Shown: positions 25,901 through 36,405, numbered from the stretch's first letter. The stretch is DNA of 64,000 bases from Setophaga petechia (GCA_024362935.1 JANCRA010000014.1:3739001-3803000), one strand, 5' to 3'. Numbers and translations: made by a program. Notes: generated from the sequence alone by a model not told the origin.

Positions 25901-28900
25901 TCCTAGAAGGGCATTTCCAGGGCATTTCCTGGAAGGGCATTTCTGGAAGGGCATTTCCTGGAAGGGAATTTCCAGGACATTTCCTGGAAGGGCATGTCCT
26001 GGAAAAGCATGTCCTGGAAGGGCATTTCCTATAACAGAAGAGCATTTCCTGCTCTTGCTTGATGTCTGCCAGGTGTAGATCCTGTTCCTGACATGGTCAG
26101 TGTGAATTCCTTGTGTTGTTCCTGAAGTCAAATGAGGACATTTCTGTTGTGTTCTGTCTCTGATCCAACTCAGTTGTCTCTCAGTTGAGAGGGAAGATCC
26201 TGATCAAGATATTCTCCATTCAAAGTACCTGACAGTGCCTTTTCCAAAATCTTACAGCTGCTCCAGGAACAGAAACACTTCCTATTTATTAATTAATTCA
26301 CTGCTTTGTTTGTTATATTGAATTGCCACTGTCCTGGAGGCATGCCCTGAATACATCTACTGAGAAAAATAAAAAGGAGAAAGATTTCCTTGCCCTGGTA
26401 TGTCTTGCAATATGGTAAAGAAAATGCCTTAAAAGTCTAAAGAATCATTTACTCTCTGCCAGTCAGTTCTGTTAATTTAGATAATATCATTGCAGGCTGA
26501 GGGATTACTGTTAATAGCTTTAGTACTTGGAGAACCTTCCAAGCAACTGGAGAAAGGAATGAAAATTCATGTACAGAGTGGTGTGAGAGAGCCAGTCACA
26601 TTCCTGCACTGAGCACATTCATTTATTTAATAGTCTTTACTACTTAAATTGCTGACAAATCTACCACTTAAAAGTAATGATCACTGCTTGTGTTTATATT
26701 CATTGTTTCACATCTGGATTAGTAATTATGTTTGGAAAGCAGTCTGTGATTTAGAACTTCAGTTCTACTTACAAAAACATCTTAAAATTGGATGCTCCAA
26801 ACTTCTACTGCCAGAAAGTGATAGATGAATTAATTGCTGAATCATAGCTAGCTGCCCTGAAGTAGATTTGGGTTTTTTGGTTTTTTATATTTTATTTTTA
26901 ATGGATATTTTGGCTGAATTTTGTTGCATCTTGCTTTTGGAATGTTTTTTAGATTATTTGTTGAAAATGCTGTAGTCCAGGTATAATTAGGCCATGCCAT
27001 CTGTCTGATCTTGACTGAGGGGAAATTGGAATAAACTCATGCAGTTATCTGCTTTCACATCTGAAAAATAATGTCTGGATAATTGAGTTGCTCTCATAAA
27101 ATAACCCTATTGACATTGGATCTGGCCATCACTAATTGCTTGCAACACCAGCAAAATTTTCAGTTCCAAAGGCAAACAGACACATCTTGCTTAGATAACC
27201 TAGTGCAGGTTTTAAAATTCAGTGTGTCCAACAGAAGAGTGTGGTTTGTATTTCTGCTTATGGCAAAGTTTTTACATTTCAGTGTTTGAAACCCACCCCC
27301 TCTTCAGTGTTTATCAGAGGAAACCCTTTGCTGAGATGCCTTTAAATACATTTTAATCATAAAATTAATCTCTCAGTCTTAAATAACTTGAAAACTTGAG
27401 TGCTTTTCCTGCAGTGCCAAAGGTGGAGATCTCCCTCCCTACTCCAACTTCCTACAGTGCTTAAAGGTGTGTGAAGAACTTGCTGGCAGGAAATTGTTGT
27501 GTGACAAGGTGGACATGGACTGAGGTGTTTGTGTGTATGTGAGTGCACAGATAAAGGTACAGCACCCTCTGTGCATTGCCCTGTTTGGCAGGGAGCCACT
27601 CTATGGCTAAAGAAGATAGAAAGGGTAATCCAGGAATATTCATCCATTGGGGATGTGGCTCTCTAACAGTTTTTTCTTCACTGTTTAATGTTCATATTTT
27701 TCTCTTTTCTGTTCTTCCCACTCCTTCACACTTTCTCTGCCTTCATTCCAAAGTGTTTGCCTTAATTTGTCTCAAATGGTGCAAGAACCATCTCCCACTG
27801 CACATTTTGTGTCTGTGAAGTGAATTTAAATCATTTTCCTGTTGTTCCCACAATGGTTTGATGCTCTTCTGCAAGGCCTCCTCATTCAGCTTCAGCTGCC
27901 AACATTGTGCCTCCCATCCCGTGGGACCTCACCCCTCAGAGGAGAGAGACCCTCTGAATTTCAGCTTCAAAGCACTTCCAGTGTGGAATTTCTACCAAGT
28001 CAGGGCTGTTCAGGCAAAGGCAGGGCCTGCAGTGAGTAAATACTCTTGGCAGCCTGTTTTGCCTGGCTCCCAAAATTCTGGAAGTCCTTTTCCTGTGGAT
28101 GAATTGCACACATGTGCTCTCTTTCTCTCTGCTCAGGTGCAGCAAAGGACTTGCCAAGGTTGCCTCTATTTAGGTTGGACATAATTCTTGGGAGCAGAAT
28201 TACAGGAGGGACAAATGGAGCACAGGAGTGCTGAGTGAACTTGGTGACAGCAGCTGAAACAATCCAGCCTCAGCAAAAAAATCCTGGGTCAAAAATTACA
28301 TCTCATTAAGCCAGTGTCCAGCAGCCTGTGTAAAAATAGCTGGGTGAGGTCTCTGATAGGAGGAGGATGTTTTATATCACCTTTGCATGGCTTTGCAATA
28401 AACAAATCTTTTTTTCAAGTGCTGCTAAATCACCAAGTGTTCCAGGTTACAGAAGTTGAGACTCTCTTTAATTTAACTGGTAATAAAATGCATTGGGAAG
28501 AGGAGACCATTTGAAAGGGTTGAAGATTTTGTTTTTCATTTTATTTAAATTGATGATTAAGACACTTTTGGAACTTGCCACTTGAGCTAACTTCTGTGGA
28601 TATCTGTTTGATCTGCACAATTCTGTTTCAGTTGTGTTGTCCCAAGGTGCTGCAAGCTCTTCAAACTTCTTTTATCCTCCAGTAAAAATCCTTTACCTGA
28701 CTTCTACCTTAGTGTAACCTGCTCTGACACTTCTACTTGTAAGTGCCACTGTAACCTGCAGCCTGAAATCCCAGCTGTCATTCTTCATGAGGAAAACTCC
28801 AAATTGGGCCTGTCATGAATGTGGATCATTAGGTCAGGAAAAGACATGGACAAAGTTAGGAGTGTGCTGAGAACCCCTCTGCATCAAAGCCTTCACCTGA

Positions 28901-31900
28901 CAGGATTTCAAAAAACTCTACTGAAACCTTGATCTAAACTAGAAAATTCTGTCTATAAATCCAGTTAGTACCATATTCTTTAATATCTCATTAATACACA
29001 ATTAAAATAGAATTTAATTTTTTAGAAATCTTGCTAATTTGCCTGAACTGGTCACTGCTAAGCATGAGCATGTGTGGGGCAGCACTTGTCACCTTCAAAG
29101 GGTGCCAAGCACTGATTCCCTCCTGAAAGCATTCCTTGAAATGGGTTTTTTTAGGATTTTTGGGAGAACTGGTGGGGATTTCACAGCCCAGTGCTGAGCA
29201 CTGTTAGTTTGAGGCACTGTGTACAAATGGGTGGCTGCTGCTTTGGGATCTCACTCATTTAACTAAGCAGGTGCAGGATGGATGAAGCTGAGGCACAGAA
29301 TGGGGTCCTCATTTCCCCTATGTGCACAGTTTGCAGCTGGAATCCTTAACCTTCACCTGCACATTAAGATTTGGCATTTGCCCCAAGAATTGTTCTGTAT
29401 AATTGGGGTAGGGGAGATATTCTGGAAATCAGAATTTGACCTGCTGTCACCTACAGGGAGCATCCTGGGAGAAGCTGTGCTGCTCTCAGGAGCAGGTTAT
29501 TCAGTTTTTGGCAGTTTCTTGACAAAAGTTTGCCACACAGATAATACAGAAGGGGTTTGTGTACAGGCTTCTGTTGTTTCTGAGCATATCCTGTTGGGAT
29601 TATTTTGGGATGAATTCATTAGGCCACTGATACCACTTTGATCCCAGTTGTCCCTGTACAAATCTGGGAAAGGGCTGTGCAGGCATTCTGTGCAGTCTCT
29701 TGTTTATATTAATGTATATAAAGCAGGGAGCAGGCAACAAAAATGATCTCTTGTATTTCTGAAATTGAAGCTTGTGTTGTTCCCAGAAATGAATTGGATT
29801 TTGAAACAATTTCAGACAACTACAAAAAAGCAAACAAACCCCAAATGGAGTGCAGGCAGATCATTTCTAGCAAGCTGATAGGTGCTGGTGAACGAGGAGG
29901 TGGATGGGTTTCTCATTAGCCAGACATTTAATTCCCAGTGTGTTTATAGGCACTCCAAGCAGTCTGGGGCTCTGCAGAAGGTACATCATGGCAATTCAGT
30001 CAGCAGATGACAGACACAGATAACTGTGCTGAAGCCTTTGAGAAAACTGCTTAGGATTTTATAGCCTGTGGCATTTGAGGGAGAAAACTGATAGCTGCTG
30101 TGTGACTCGATAGAATGCTCAACAATTGGTGGCAGATTTTAGCTTTCTGCTTGGGCTGTTGATAATTGCTACCTTAATTTGATCTAGGTGACCTGGGGAG
30201 ATCATAATTTCCAAAACAGGCTTTGATTTCATTGATGAAAAATGTGACCTTGGACTGCAGCTTTCAGAGTGTGAGACAGTTTCAGATGAGATAGGGATAA
30301 TGGGGGAAATCTGTGCTCTTCTGCAAGGAAAGGAAAAAGAAAACAACAACAAAAAGCAACAATCAAACAGAGAAATCTACCCCGAACCAAAACTGGCAGC
30401 TGTTTCTTAATGGTGTGTGGGTTACTGACAGGAAAGTAAACATTAATGGATCTCCACCAATAGCCTTAGAAACCAGCACATCAATTTAGCAAAACATAAA
30501 TATTCCCACTCCAGCACATTTATTTATTTTTTGCACAAGAAATGGATGCCTCAGATAAGCTTCTGAATAAAGCTTTTATCAGATATGTAGTAGTTGGTAC
30601 TGTCACTTCAACATGGGCTCACTTCCCCATGTCTTACCTGTCCTGAGAAGTGAAAACCCACAATTTCCCATTTGGTGTTATTAATAGAGAATGAGCTCCC
30701 AGCCTGGGAAGTGTTTGGGGCTGTCTGGGTGAGAGGTCACTCCTGGAAGGGGGAATGAACCAGGAGCAGCCAATGTCCCCAGGAATCCCTGTCACTGTTT
30801 CATGAGGGACTTTGCAGAGGTTGTTATTAGCACAGAGAGGGGAGGAAATAATTCATTGTCCCTTTTGTGATGGTGGGAAATAATTCCTTGTCCCTTTTTT
30901 GGGAAATAATTCCTTGTCCCTTTTGTGACGGTGGGTGGTGCACAGGTGCCCTGGGGCTCTGCAGGCTGCTGAGGTTGGGGTTGGTACCCATGGAAGGATC
31001 AGGGTCCTCAGCTCCTGAGTGAGAGCCCTGCCAGCTCTGTTCAGGAGCACAGCAGGACTGTGAGAGATGGCTGGAAAGGAACTTTTTAATTCTATGAAAT
31101 GCACATGCAAGGGAACCTGATGGCTGGATTTCACAGATGGTGTTAAGGACATCAGCTTTGGCATTGCTCTTAAAAATAAAATATCATTATGTCCTTTAGT
31201 GGAAACTTGAAAAAAGGTTCTATTTCTTTACTAGAATTTCACTGTCTGAGTGTGGCAGTTGTAGCAGTTGTGAGCATGACCCAGTCAGGATCTCCTGGGA
31301 GCTCTGATGACAAAAATGCTGTTTTGTTCAATAAGATACAGAAATGAGTCTTTTTAGGAAATAATTTGCTTGGTTTTCTTTATCTGCTTCTCTAAGGAGA
31401 TGAAATGAGGTGTTCCTTTGATAAGATGTAACTTGATCTGCTTTTCTTGTCCCTGCCTGGTCCCAGAAGAATTCTGAGGCTGCCCTGTCTAATTAACCCC
31501 GAGCTTCCTGTCCGGGAGGTGACCCAGCCGTGTCCCCAGGCCGCAGGGGCTGTGTGTCACAGCTGGCAGGCACAGGGCAGCAGGGCCATGTTTGGGACGC
31601 TGCTGTGGCAAGGGAGGAGGTTTTGGGGGTGCAGAGGTGGATCCCGGCCCTGCAGCCTCCCGGCCGGGCTGCAGGTGGCAGCTGTGCAGCTCAGCAGCAG
31701 CGAGGAGCTGCAGCCTCACAGCCTGGCAGCGCCAGCTGAGCCCTGATGGCTTTTTAATGGGCACCTGGGCAATCCTCGAGGTAGGAAAAGCACCATTTGT
31801 AGTCATTTAAAGACAATTTTCTGCTGACGTTCAGATGCTTCTGTACTGTTGATGAATGTCTGGGTTCTTACATTTCTTCTGTTGGAACAGTAATTAAACC

Positions 31901-33608
31901 AACGCTGGGGTGGTTTGAGCTCAGCTCTGCCTTCCCTCTGTTCCTTGGCTCCCCACTCCTCCTGGAGGCTTGTCTGATCCATTTTGGGTTCATTCCTAGT
32001 GACAGGGACTTTACTCTTCTCACTGCTGAGCCCCAAAGCTAACACAGTTTTCCTTCTGTATGTTTTGATTTACATGATTTCATAGTTAGCAAGGTTTAAT
32101 CAGAAATTAGCAGGAGTAGAGAAGAAATTTTATATGGTTAAAACAAGTGTTATACCTGCAGTAAAAAAAATATTCAAACACTTTGTATTTCTTGCTGGTA
32201 TATCATTAAAGGTAGCTGGCCTTTATAAAGAATTTCATTCAAAACTTCAGGAAATATTTTTTCCATAAAAATTAAATATAATACCTCTTGATTTTACAAT
32301 AGACTAAAATAATAAACTGACCTTGATATAAAAAAAAGTTATTTGTGAAAAATAAATAGTATTTAATTGGTTTTTCAAAGTTGCATGTCTATTTAAAATA
32401 TACTCTCTTCAGATTCATTTCTTTATGGCCTGTGATTTTATGTTTATTTCTGCCTGTAAAAGGATAACAGCAGAACCCAGTGGTGTTAAGTACTGCAAAA
32501 GTGCTTTTATGAGATGGTGTGTGAGGAATGGATTCAGGCAGTGTTAAAATTTTCTCTGTGCTCCCAGTGCCTTCCCTTCACTAACCTGTTACTGCCAGGG
32601 GGATTTTGTCCCATTTTTTGTGTCCCTGTGTATCAGCTCCTTCTCAGATTCCCTGGTTTTCACTTGCCAGAAAGCCAAGGCCATCAGCTGCCCTTTGACT
32701 CAAACTTCTCTGTGTCTGTCAGTCACGATCAAACTCATGATTTATTTTTCCTCTCTTTTTGTCTGCAGAAAGAACTTCCTCAGATAGAGGCTTTTTCCAC
32801 ACTTTCACCTATCCCAGGATTCACAAAATGGCTCGTTGGTCTCCTCTCCTCCCAGACAAAGGACCAGATTTTTACAGAATCTGAATGGCAGGAAATCTGT
32901 TACTGCTAGGGGGAATTTTTCCCATTTTTTTTGTGTCCCTGTGTATCAGCTCCTTCTCAGATTCCCTGGTTTTCACTTGCCAAAAGCCAAGGCCATCAGC
33001 TGCCCTTTGACTCAAACTTCTCTGTGTCAATCACAACCAAACTCATGATTTATTTGTTCTCTTTTTTTCTCCAGAAAGAACTTCCTCAGATAGAGGCTTT
33101 TTCTACACTTTCACCTATCCCAGGATTCACAAAGTGGCTCGTTGGTCTCCTCTCCTCCCAGACAAAGGACCAGGGAAGGAATGAACTTTTTACAGAATCC
33201 GAATGGCAGGAAATCACCGAGCTCACAGGAGACCCCACCAGCAACACACTAAAGAAACTGCTGAACACCAACGAGTGGGTGAGGTCAGAAAAGCTGACCC
33301 AGGTGCTGCACTCCCCCCTGATGAGGCTCTGTGCCTGGTACCTGTATGGGGAGAAGCACAGGGGCTATGCCCTCAACCCCGTGGCCAATTTCCACCTGCA
33401 GAACGGCTCGGTGCTCTGGAGGATCAACTGGATGGGGGACAGCAGCCCCAGGGGCATCGGGGCCTCCTGTGGCATGATGGTCAACTACAGGTACTTCCTG
33501 CAGGAGACAGCCTCCAACAGTGCCCTCTACCTGGCCTCCAAGCAGGTCAGGGCCTCTGAGCAGGTGCTGGCCTTGGTGGCCCAGTTCCAGCAGAACAGCA
33601 AGCTCTAG
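16457..33608 (+). CDS. MLYCD: Malonyl-CoA decarboxylase, complete five-exon gene
   Basis: The coding sequence joins 16457-16939, 23109-23221, 24569-24725, 25206-25355 and 33075-33608 (1437 bases, 478 residues plus stop). The enzyme converts malonyl-CoA to acetyl-CoA and CO2. It lowers the malonyl-CoA that inhibits CPT1, and acts in mitochondria, peroxisomes and cytosol. What is seen: an Arg-rich N-terminus with no acidic residue in the first 24, a helical N-terminal domain in exon 1, and a GNAT-like catalytic domain in exons 2-5. Ser314 (in LSPIPGF) and His408 (in ANFHLQNG) align with human catalytic Ser329 and His423; the constant offset of 15 matches the human length of 493. The C-terminus is Ser-Lys-Leu, a PTS1 signal. 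All junctions are GT-AG and keep frame. The start is the first Met of the presequence; an in-frame ATG also lies upstream at 16373. Introns 1 and 4 carry partial exon duplications. The identification is secure. Confidence 0.97.
17081..17425 (+). repeat. Minisatellite in MLYCD intron 1
   Basis: About thirteen units of 22-29 bases based on gtgggttcaggggaggacat followed by tg, some with an extra ctggg. It starts about 140 bases after the exon 1 donor. A frame open through exon 1 continues across it, but that is a by-product of the repeat. Confidence 0.9.
17440..17832 (+). mobile_element. CR1 LINE 3' end in intron 1, + strand
   Basis: Shows the CR1 order gggctcaacctggagaaaa, gctcagagggaccttgtgg, caggaggggacagtggg, gaggtggtgcagtccccatc, ggacccgatggagttttgca and a final gattccatggttctgtgg. 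It is 5'-truncated and non-coding. Confidence 0.85.
17833..20104. other. MLYCD intron 1, no feature seen
   Basis: AT-rich intronic sequence; a homopurine and C-rich low-complexity stretch lies at about 19325-19400. No gene is recognised. Confidence 0.55.
20105..20830 (-). mobile_element. CR1 LINE 3' end interrupted by an LTR, - strand
   Basis: The left part (20105-20298) reads tggaagggtttgggtgggaa, ctcagagcccacccagtgcc and gaacctctccagggcctcc. The CR1 resumes after the LTR at about 20676 with caccctctgaggagc, caatttattccaaacat and cagcctggagccatccctgt. This is one minus-strand CR1 with a + strand LTR inserted in it. Confidence 0.8.
20299..20675 (+). mobile_element. Solo LTR, family A, nested in CR1
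   Basis: Starts TGTCACAGGCACATTTTATG and ends CAGCACCACA. It shows the family hallmarks gagaagctgagaggcctcag, tgctgtggaatgcaacaggt, atatatatcataaaataata with an overlapping AATAAA, and catggagtca. The flanking target duplication is imperfect (cctcct and cccacc). Confidence 0.85.
20838..20945. repeat. AT-rich palindromic microsatellite in intron 1
   Basis: About 100 bases of tata/atat runs punctuated by caggaattatat motifs; the tract is close to self-complementary. It is non-coding. Confidence 0.85.
20946..22732. other. MLYCD intron 1, no feature seen
   Basis: Unique-looking intronic sequence between the AT tract and the acceptor repeat; no gene or clear transposon end is seen. Confidence 0.5.
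22733..23142 (+). repeat. Seven-copy tandem repeat containing the MLYCD exon 2 splice acceptor
   Basis: Seven units of about 53-60 bases each hold a pyrimidine-rich stretch, an AG acceptor (gatacag or ggtgcag) and the first 31 bases of exon 2 (copy 4 lacks four of them). The acceptors end at 22761, 22818, 22878, 22935, 22991, 23051 and 23108. The last is followed by the rest of exon 2; the other six run into the next unit. In units 3, 4 and 6 the Ser codon TCA after ATGCTC is TGA. Unit lengths are mostly multiples of three. Confidence 0.93.
23109..23221 (+). CDS. MLYCD: MLYCD exon 2
   Basis: This exon has 113 bases, starting [14 protein letters not shown] and ending in the first two bases of an Asp codon, with the strong donor gtaagt at 23222. 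The acceptor is the seventh and last copy of a tandem repeat that contains tacag followed by the first exon bases. The peptide closely follows human MLYCD at this position ([17 protein letters not shown]). It is the only one of the seven acceptor copies that runs on into the rest of the exon. Confidence 0.93.
23609..24085 (+). repeat. 21-23 bp minisatellite in MLYCD intron 2
   Basis: More than twenty units based on aacattgatttctgaatctg. Variants gaatgtgtaac and gaacctacagc recur in the same order. For example gatttcttgaatgtgtaac occurs near 23653 and 23801, showing a 148-base higher-order period. Both strands give open frames that merely follow the repeat. Confidence 0.92.
24086..24568. other. 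MLYCD intron 2, 3' part
   Basis: Contains an imperfect AATAAC/GATAAT microsatellite at about 24474-24545 just upstream of the exon 3 acceptor. Nothing else is recognised. Confidence 0.6.
24569..24725 (+). CDS. MLYCD: MLYCD exon 3
   Basis: This exon has 157 bases after the acceptor ttgag at 24564-24568. Its first base completes the Asp codon split with exon 2, giving ISDSEAVHPV, which matches the human segment in length. It encodes [20 protein letters not shown] and [14 protein letters not shown], part of the catalytic domain. It ends on a full Gln codon before the donor gtacag. Confidence 0.93.
24726..25205. other. MLYCD intron 3
   Basis: A 480-base intron with GT-AG ends, AT-rich and without tandem repeats or mobile elements that I can see. 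It is the only intron of this gene that lacks a minisatellite or a repeated acceptor. Confidence 0.8.
25206..25355 (+). CDS. MLYCD: MLYCD exon 4
   Basis: This exon has 150 bases (50 codons), phase 0 at both ends, with acceptor tttcccag at 25205 and donor gtgggt at 25356. It encodes AIVKEVPP, then [17 protein letters not shown] and [11 protein letters not shown]. The [15 protein letters not shown] block is one of the most conserved parts of the family and belongs to the acyl-CoA-binding GNAT-like fold. Confidence 0.95.
25497..26048. repeat. About 15-bp minisatellite in MLYCD intron 4
   Basis: Over thirty units of ggaagggcatttcct and variants (gagcatttcct, ggcatgtcct, ggcatttccaggg). The reverse strand is open in several frames because the unit is mostly a multiple of three; none of these is a gene. 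Confidence 0.92.
26049..32586. other. MLYCD intron 4, no gene seen
   Basis: Long AT-rich intron. A small three-unit tandem repeat of aaataattccttgtccc lies at about 30847-30930. A GC-richer block lies at about 31450-31760, with no recognisable coding content. No other feature can be supported. Confidence 0.55.
32587..33215 (+). repeat. Tandem duplication spanning the intron 4/exon 5 acceptor
   Basis: Unit 1 is 32587-32897 and unit 2 is 32898-33215, a period of 311 bases. Each unit begins tgttactgc, contains the same intron stretch (gtgtatcagctccttctcag and onward), the polypyrimidine tract, the AG acceptor and the opening bases of exon 5. Unit 2 continues into the functional exon. The units differ by small indels and substitutions, so the duplication is fairly recent but not identical. 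Confidence 0.9.
32769..32897 (+). pseudogene. MLYCD: Truncated duplicate of the start of MLYCD exon 5
   Basis: A second copy of the first part of exon 5 follows its own acceptor (ttgtctgcag, ending 32768) and reads [18 protein letters not shown] in frame, including the catalytic Ser. It carries a net 12-base in-frame deletion that removes four residues after TKDQ. It then breaks off after the bases encoding WQEI and runs into duplicated intron, meeting a TAG about four codons later. No convincing splice donor follows. It lacks the catalytic His and the SKL tail, so use of this acceptor should give a truncated product or decay of the transcript. Confidence 0.85.
33075..33608 (+). CDS. MLYCD: MLYCD exon 5: catalytic C-terminal half and PTS1
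   Basis: This terminal exon encodes 177 residues and a TAG stop, after the acceptor tttctccag at 33074. It starts [18 protein letters not shown], with catalytic Ser at protein residue 314. It continues through [20 protein letters not shown] and [11 protein letters not shown] (catalytic His408), and ends QFQQNSKL. The last three residues, Ser-Lys-Leu, are a canonical peroxisomal import signal, as in human MLYCD. The first 141 bases, with the intron upstream, are duplicated at 32587-32897. Confidence 0.96.
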   Translation, partial: KELPQIEAFSTLSPIPGFTKWLVGLLSSQTKDQGRNELFTESEWQEITELTGDPTSNTLKKLLNTNEWVRSEKLTQVLHSPLMRLCAWYLYGEKHRGYALNPVANFHLQNGSVLWRINWMGDSSPRGIGASCGMMVNYRYFLQETASNSALYLASKQVRASEQVLALVAQFQQNSKL

Positions 33609-33612
33609 GGGC

Positions 33613-33660
33613 ACATCATCAATATCATCATCATCATCATCATCATCATCGTCATCAACA
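33613..33660 (+). repeat. (ATC)n microsatellite in the MLYCD 3' UTR
   Basis: About fifteen imperfect ATC triplets start five bases after the stop codon, with interruptions near 33623 and 33651. A stop-codon read-through would enter this tract. Confidence 0.85.
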
Positions 33661-33973
33661 GCACAGGGAGTGCTGCTGACTGCACAGAGCTGTGCTCACC
33701 TGCAGTGTCTTACTGCAGTCACATCCTGCTCAGGGTTACCTGGGTTAGCAGGTCTGGCTCACAAGGTGTGCTCCACCTGCTTGAATCACCTGAGGAGTGT
33801 GTTAATGGAGAGTGAAATCATCTTCATCAGGTACAGCCCAGGGGTAACTAAAAAAAATAAATACCTGAGCCAACAATATTCTGTTGGTAATTTGTTATAT
33901 CAGCTGTGTTTGAAAGGAGCTGCCCTTCTCTGTCAAAATGCTGCTATAGATTGTTCAGAACCAAAGTACCTGG

Positions 33974-33979
33974 AATAAA
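33974..33979 (+). promoter_or_regulatory. Candidate polyadenylation signal AATAAA
   Basis: A canonical hexamer 366 bases past the MLYCD stop. A second at 33856-33861 and a third at 34384-34389 are alternatives. Confidence 0.5.
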
Positions 33980-33985
33980 GGTCAA

Positions 33986-35143
33986 TTTGGGGTCAAATAT
34001 ATTATCAAAACAGCAATCTACTGTTTATTTCTACAATATCTGTCTTTTGCACCCTCAGAAAAATCTCATGTAAAACGTCCTGGTGTTTCCTGTTTAAATC
34101 TAAGACTCACTGAATCTTTGCTTTGCTGGAGTGTGGAAGAGCCTTGCACAAATGTTGAAAAATCAGGATGTCAGTACAGCAGGTATGTTATGTTAGATTT
34201 GCATGTTTTGGCTGCTAAAATTTAATGAGCAATAAGGAAGTGTTCAGATAGGAGAGAACAAGCCAGACTGTTACTTGGGAATCAGGTGAGGAGTCTCTAA
34301 ATATGTATTTATATGCTGGCTCTGGTAATGTTTTAAGTTGATAAAGAGCTTTTTAATAACGAGGTAGGTGTGATTTATAAACCAATAAAACAAACTTTCT
34401 CAACAGATCATGGTTTGTGGATTTCAGCATCTCCCTCCTTCACTTTGTGACCCTCCTTGACAGCAGTTTCAGCACACAGTGAACACTCAGGACACTCCTG
34501 TTTTTATCAGTGAGCTCCATTCTCTTGGGCTTTCTGATCTTTCTCAACTGCCTTAGAATTCAGGTTCCAAGGTGAAATTTAACTGCTTGTACAAACATAT
34601 ACAAGCCATTCTTGGCTGGCAGGAATAGAGCAAGAGAACCCTCTCCTTGTTAAACTCTTCAGGTTTGAGGGAACCAGGTCACTCACTTCAAGTGCAAGAG
34701 TTCTGAAAACGCAGTGGGTTTGAAAGATGGTTTTATTTTGAAGCAGGAGGAGCTATGAGGGCAATTAAATCTGCATCCTCCTGGCCATAGTTCAAAAAGA
34801 GCTAATGCTTCTGCTGTATTGCAGATGGAAATACAACATAATCCCATATTCCTAACAGCTGGACTCAAAGGATAATGAGTTTTTTCCACTTGGAGCCTCA
34901 GACAATTGTATGAGAATTGGTTCAGTGACATGAAATGATAGCAGCATATGAGGGAGGAAAAGCAAAGCTGCTAATGCTTCACTAACACTGCAGTGATTTC
35001 CCAGACCTGCCTGCCTACATCTCACACAGCTCAGGGGAAGAGAGGGCTTCTGTCTGGTTTTATTCCTACCAACCTTCACATCAGGATGGATGCTGGCATT
35101 TGGGCATGGCAAACAAATTCCCACCTGCACCCCGTGGTTGCAG
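33986..35143. other. Downstream intergenic DNA
   Basis: AT-rich sequence after MLYCD, with a third AATAAA at 34384. No gene is recognised. Confidence 0.5.
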
Positions 35144-35257
35144 TGTCACCCTGGAGCTAAGATTGGCACAAGAACAGATGAGAGGAGAAAAAGAGCTTTT
35201 ATTACAAAGGATTCTTTGGTTTCTGTAGACTGATATGACATATTCTACTTGATTGGC

Positions 35258-36405
35258 TAGTTAATAAAAAACATTTTCACACACTTGAGAAGAACAGGAA
35301 AACAAAGTGGAAAAACCTTTTCCTGTCCTTGAGAAGAACAGGAAAACAAAGTGGAAAAATGCTACCTGTAGATTGTTTATATTAACAAGTTATCACATTC
35401 TACAACTCCTAAAATTCTCACAATTCTCACTATGAGCAGTAATTGTCATTTCTCTCTCCCTGATCCACATTGCAGGACTGGTTCCTCAGCTGCTGACCAT
35501 GTGCTCACAACCAGGCCATGTCACAACCAGCTCTGTCCCTGTCCCCTGTGCAGCTGTGACCTTTCTCTGGGTGTAGAATGAACTCACCCCTGCATCAGCC
35601 AGTTCAGTCTGCTGGTTGTGATGGGGCTGAGGAGATTGCCAAGCTGCAGCAGCTTCCTCTAGTTAATAAAAAACATATTTTTCACATACTGTCCTTGAGG
35701 AAAACAAAGTGGAAAAACGCTACCTGTAGATTGTTTCTACTAACAAGTTAACACATTCCTACAACTCCTAAAATTCTCACAAGCTGCTGTGAGAAAATTG
35801 TCATTTCTCTGTCCCTGACCAGGCTGGCATCCCATTGCAGGACTGGTTCCTCAGCTGCTGACCCGTGTGTGTGACAGTGGTCACAGGGGTTTTTAGAGGA
35901 TGGAAGAGACAGGATCTTGATTTCATGATCAGAAGGCTTGATTTATTATGTTATGATGTATATATAACATTATAACTATTCTACATAGAGATAGAAAAGA
36001 AAGGAGCTTCTTCAGAAGCTGGCTATGCTAAGAAGGAGTTAGAAAGAATGAATAACCAAGGTCTGTGTCTGGCAGAGATGACAGCAGCTCCACCATGAGT
36101 GGTCTCAGACATCCAAACATCCACAGGGGACCAACCACAGGTGGAGCTGTTGCATTCCACAGCAGCAGATAATAATTGTTCACATTTGCTGCTGAAACTT
36201 CTCAGCTCCAGCAGGGAAAATCCCAAGAAAGGATTTTTCACAAAAGGGTGTCTGCGACACATGCTCACAACCAGCCCTGTCCCTGTCCCCTGTGCAGCTG
36301 CCACCAGGGTGTAGAACTCACTCACCCCTGCATCAGCAGCCAGCTCAATCTGCTGTAGTGATGGGGCTGAGGAGATTGCAAAGCTGCAGCACTTCCTGCT
36401 GGAGC
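35258..36405. repeat. Tandem duplication of about 400 bp, second copy split by an LTR
   Basis: Unit A (35258-35658) and unit B (from about 35659) share ctagttaataaaaaacat, tacctgtagattgttt, caggactggttcctcagctg and gatggggctgaggagattgc. Unit B resumes after the inserted LTR with atgctcacaaccag and ends near 36400. Confidence 0.8.
35870..36259 (-). mobile_element. Solo LTR, family A, minus strand, nested
   Basis: The reverse complement starts TGTCGCAGACACCCTTTTGT and carries the family features: gctgagaagtttcag-like block, gctgctgtggaatgcaacag, AT-rich stretch and aataaatcaagcc, ending CTGTCACA. It interrupts unit B of the tandem duplication. Confidence 0.82.

Larger units (their letters stand above)
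33609..33985 (+). other. MLYCD: MLYCD 3' untranslated region (probable extent)
   Basis: The untranslated region begins with an ATC microsatellite just after the stop. Two AATAAA signals lie at 33856-33861 and 33974-33979, and a third at 34384-34389. The first lies in an A-rich tract. The second, followed by GT-containing sequence, is a plausible main signal. Which one is used cannot be read from sequence alone. Confidence 0.55.

Noticed and set aside
25230..26131. Minus-strand open frames of 124-169 residues with ALPGN-like repeats
   Set aside because: Produced by the 15-base intron 4 minisatellite; they lie inside MLYCD intron 4 and overlap exon 4 in antisense.
31450..31760. GC-rich block in intron 4 as an extra exon or second CpG promoter
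   Set aside because: No splice-bounded conserved peptide is visible and MLYCD exons 4 and 5 join in frame without it; it remains an unexplained GC-richer stretch.
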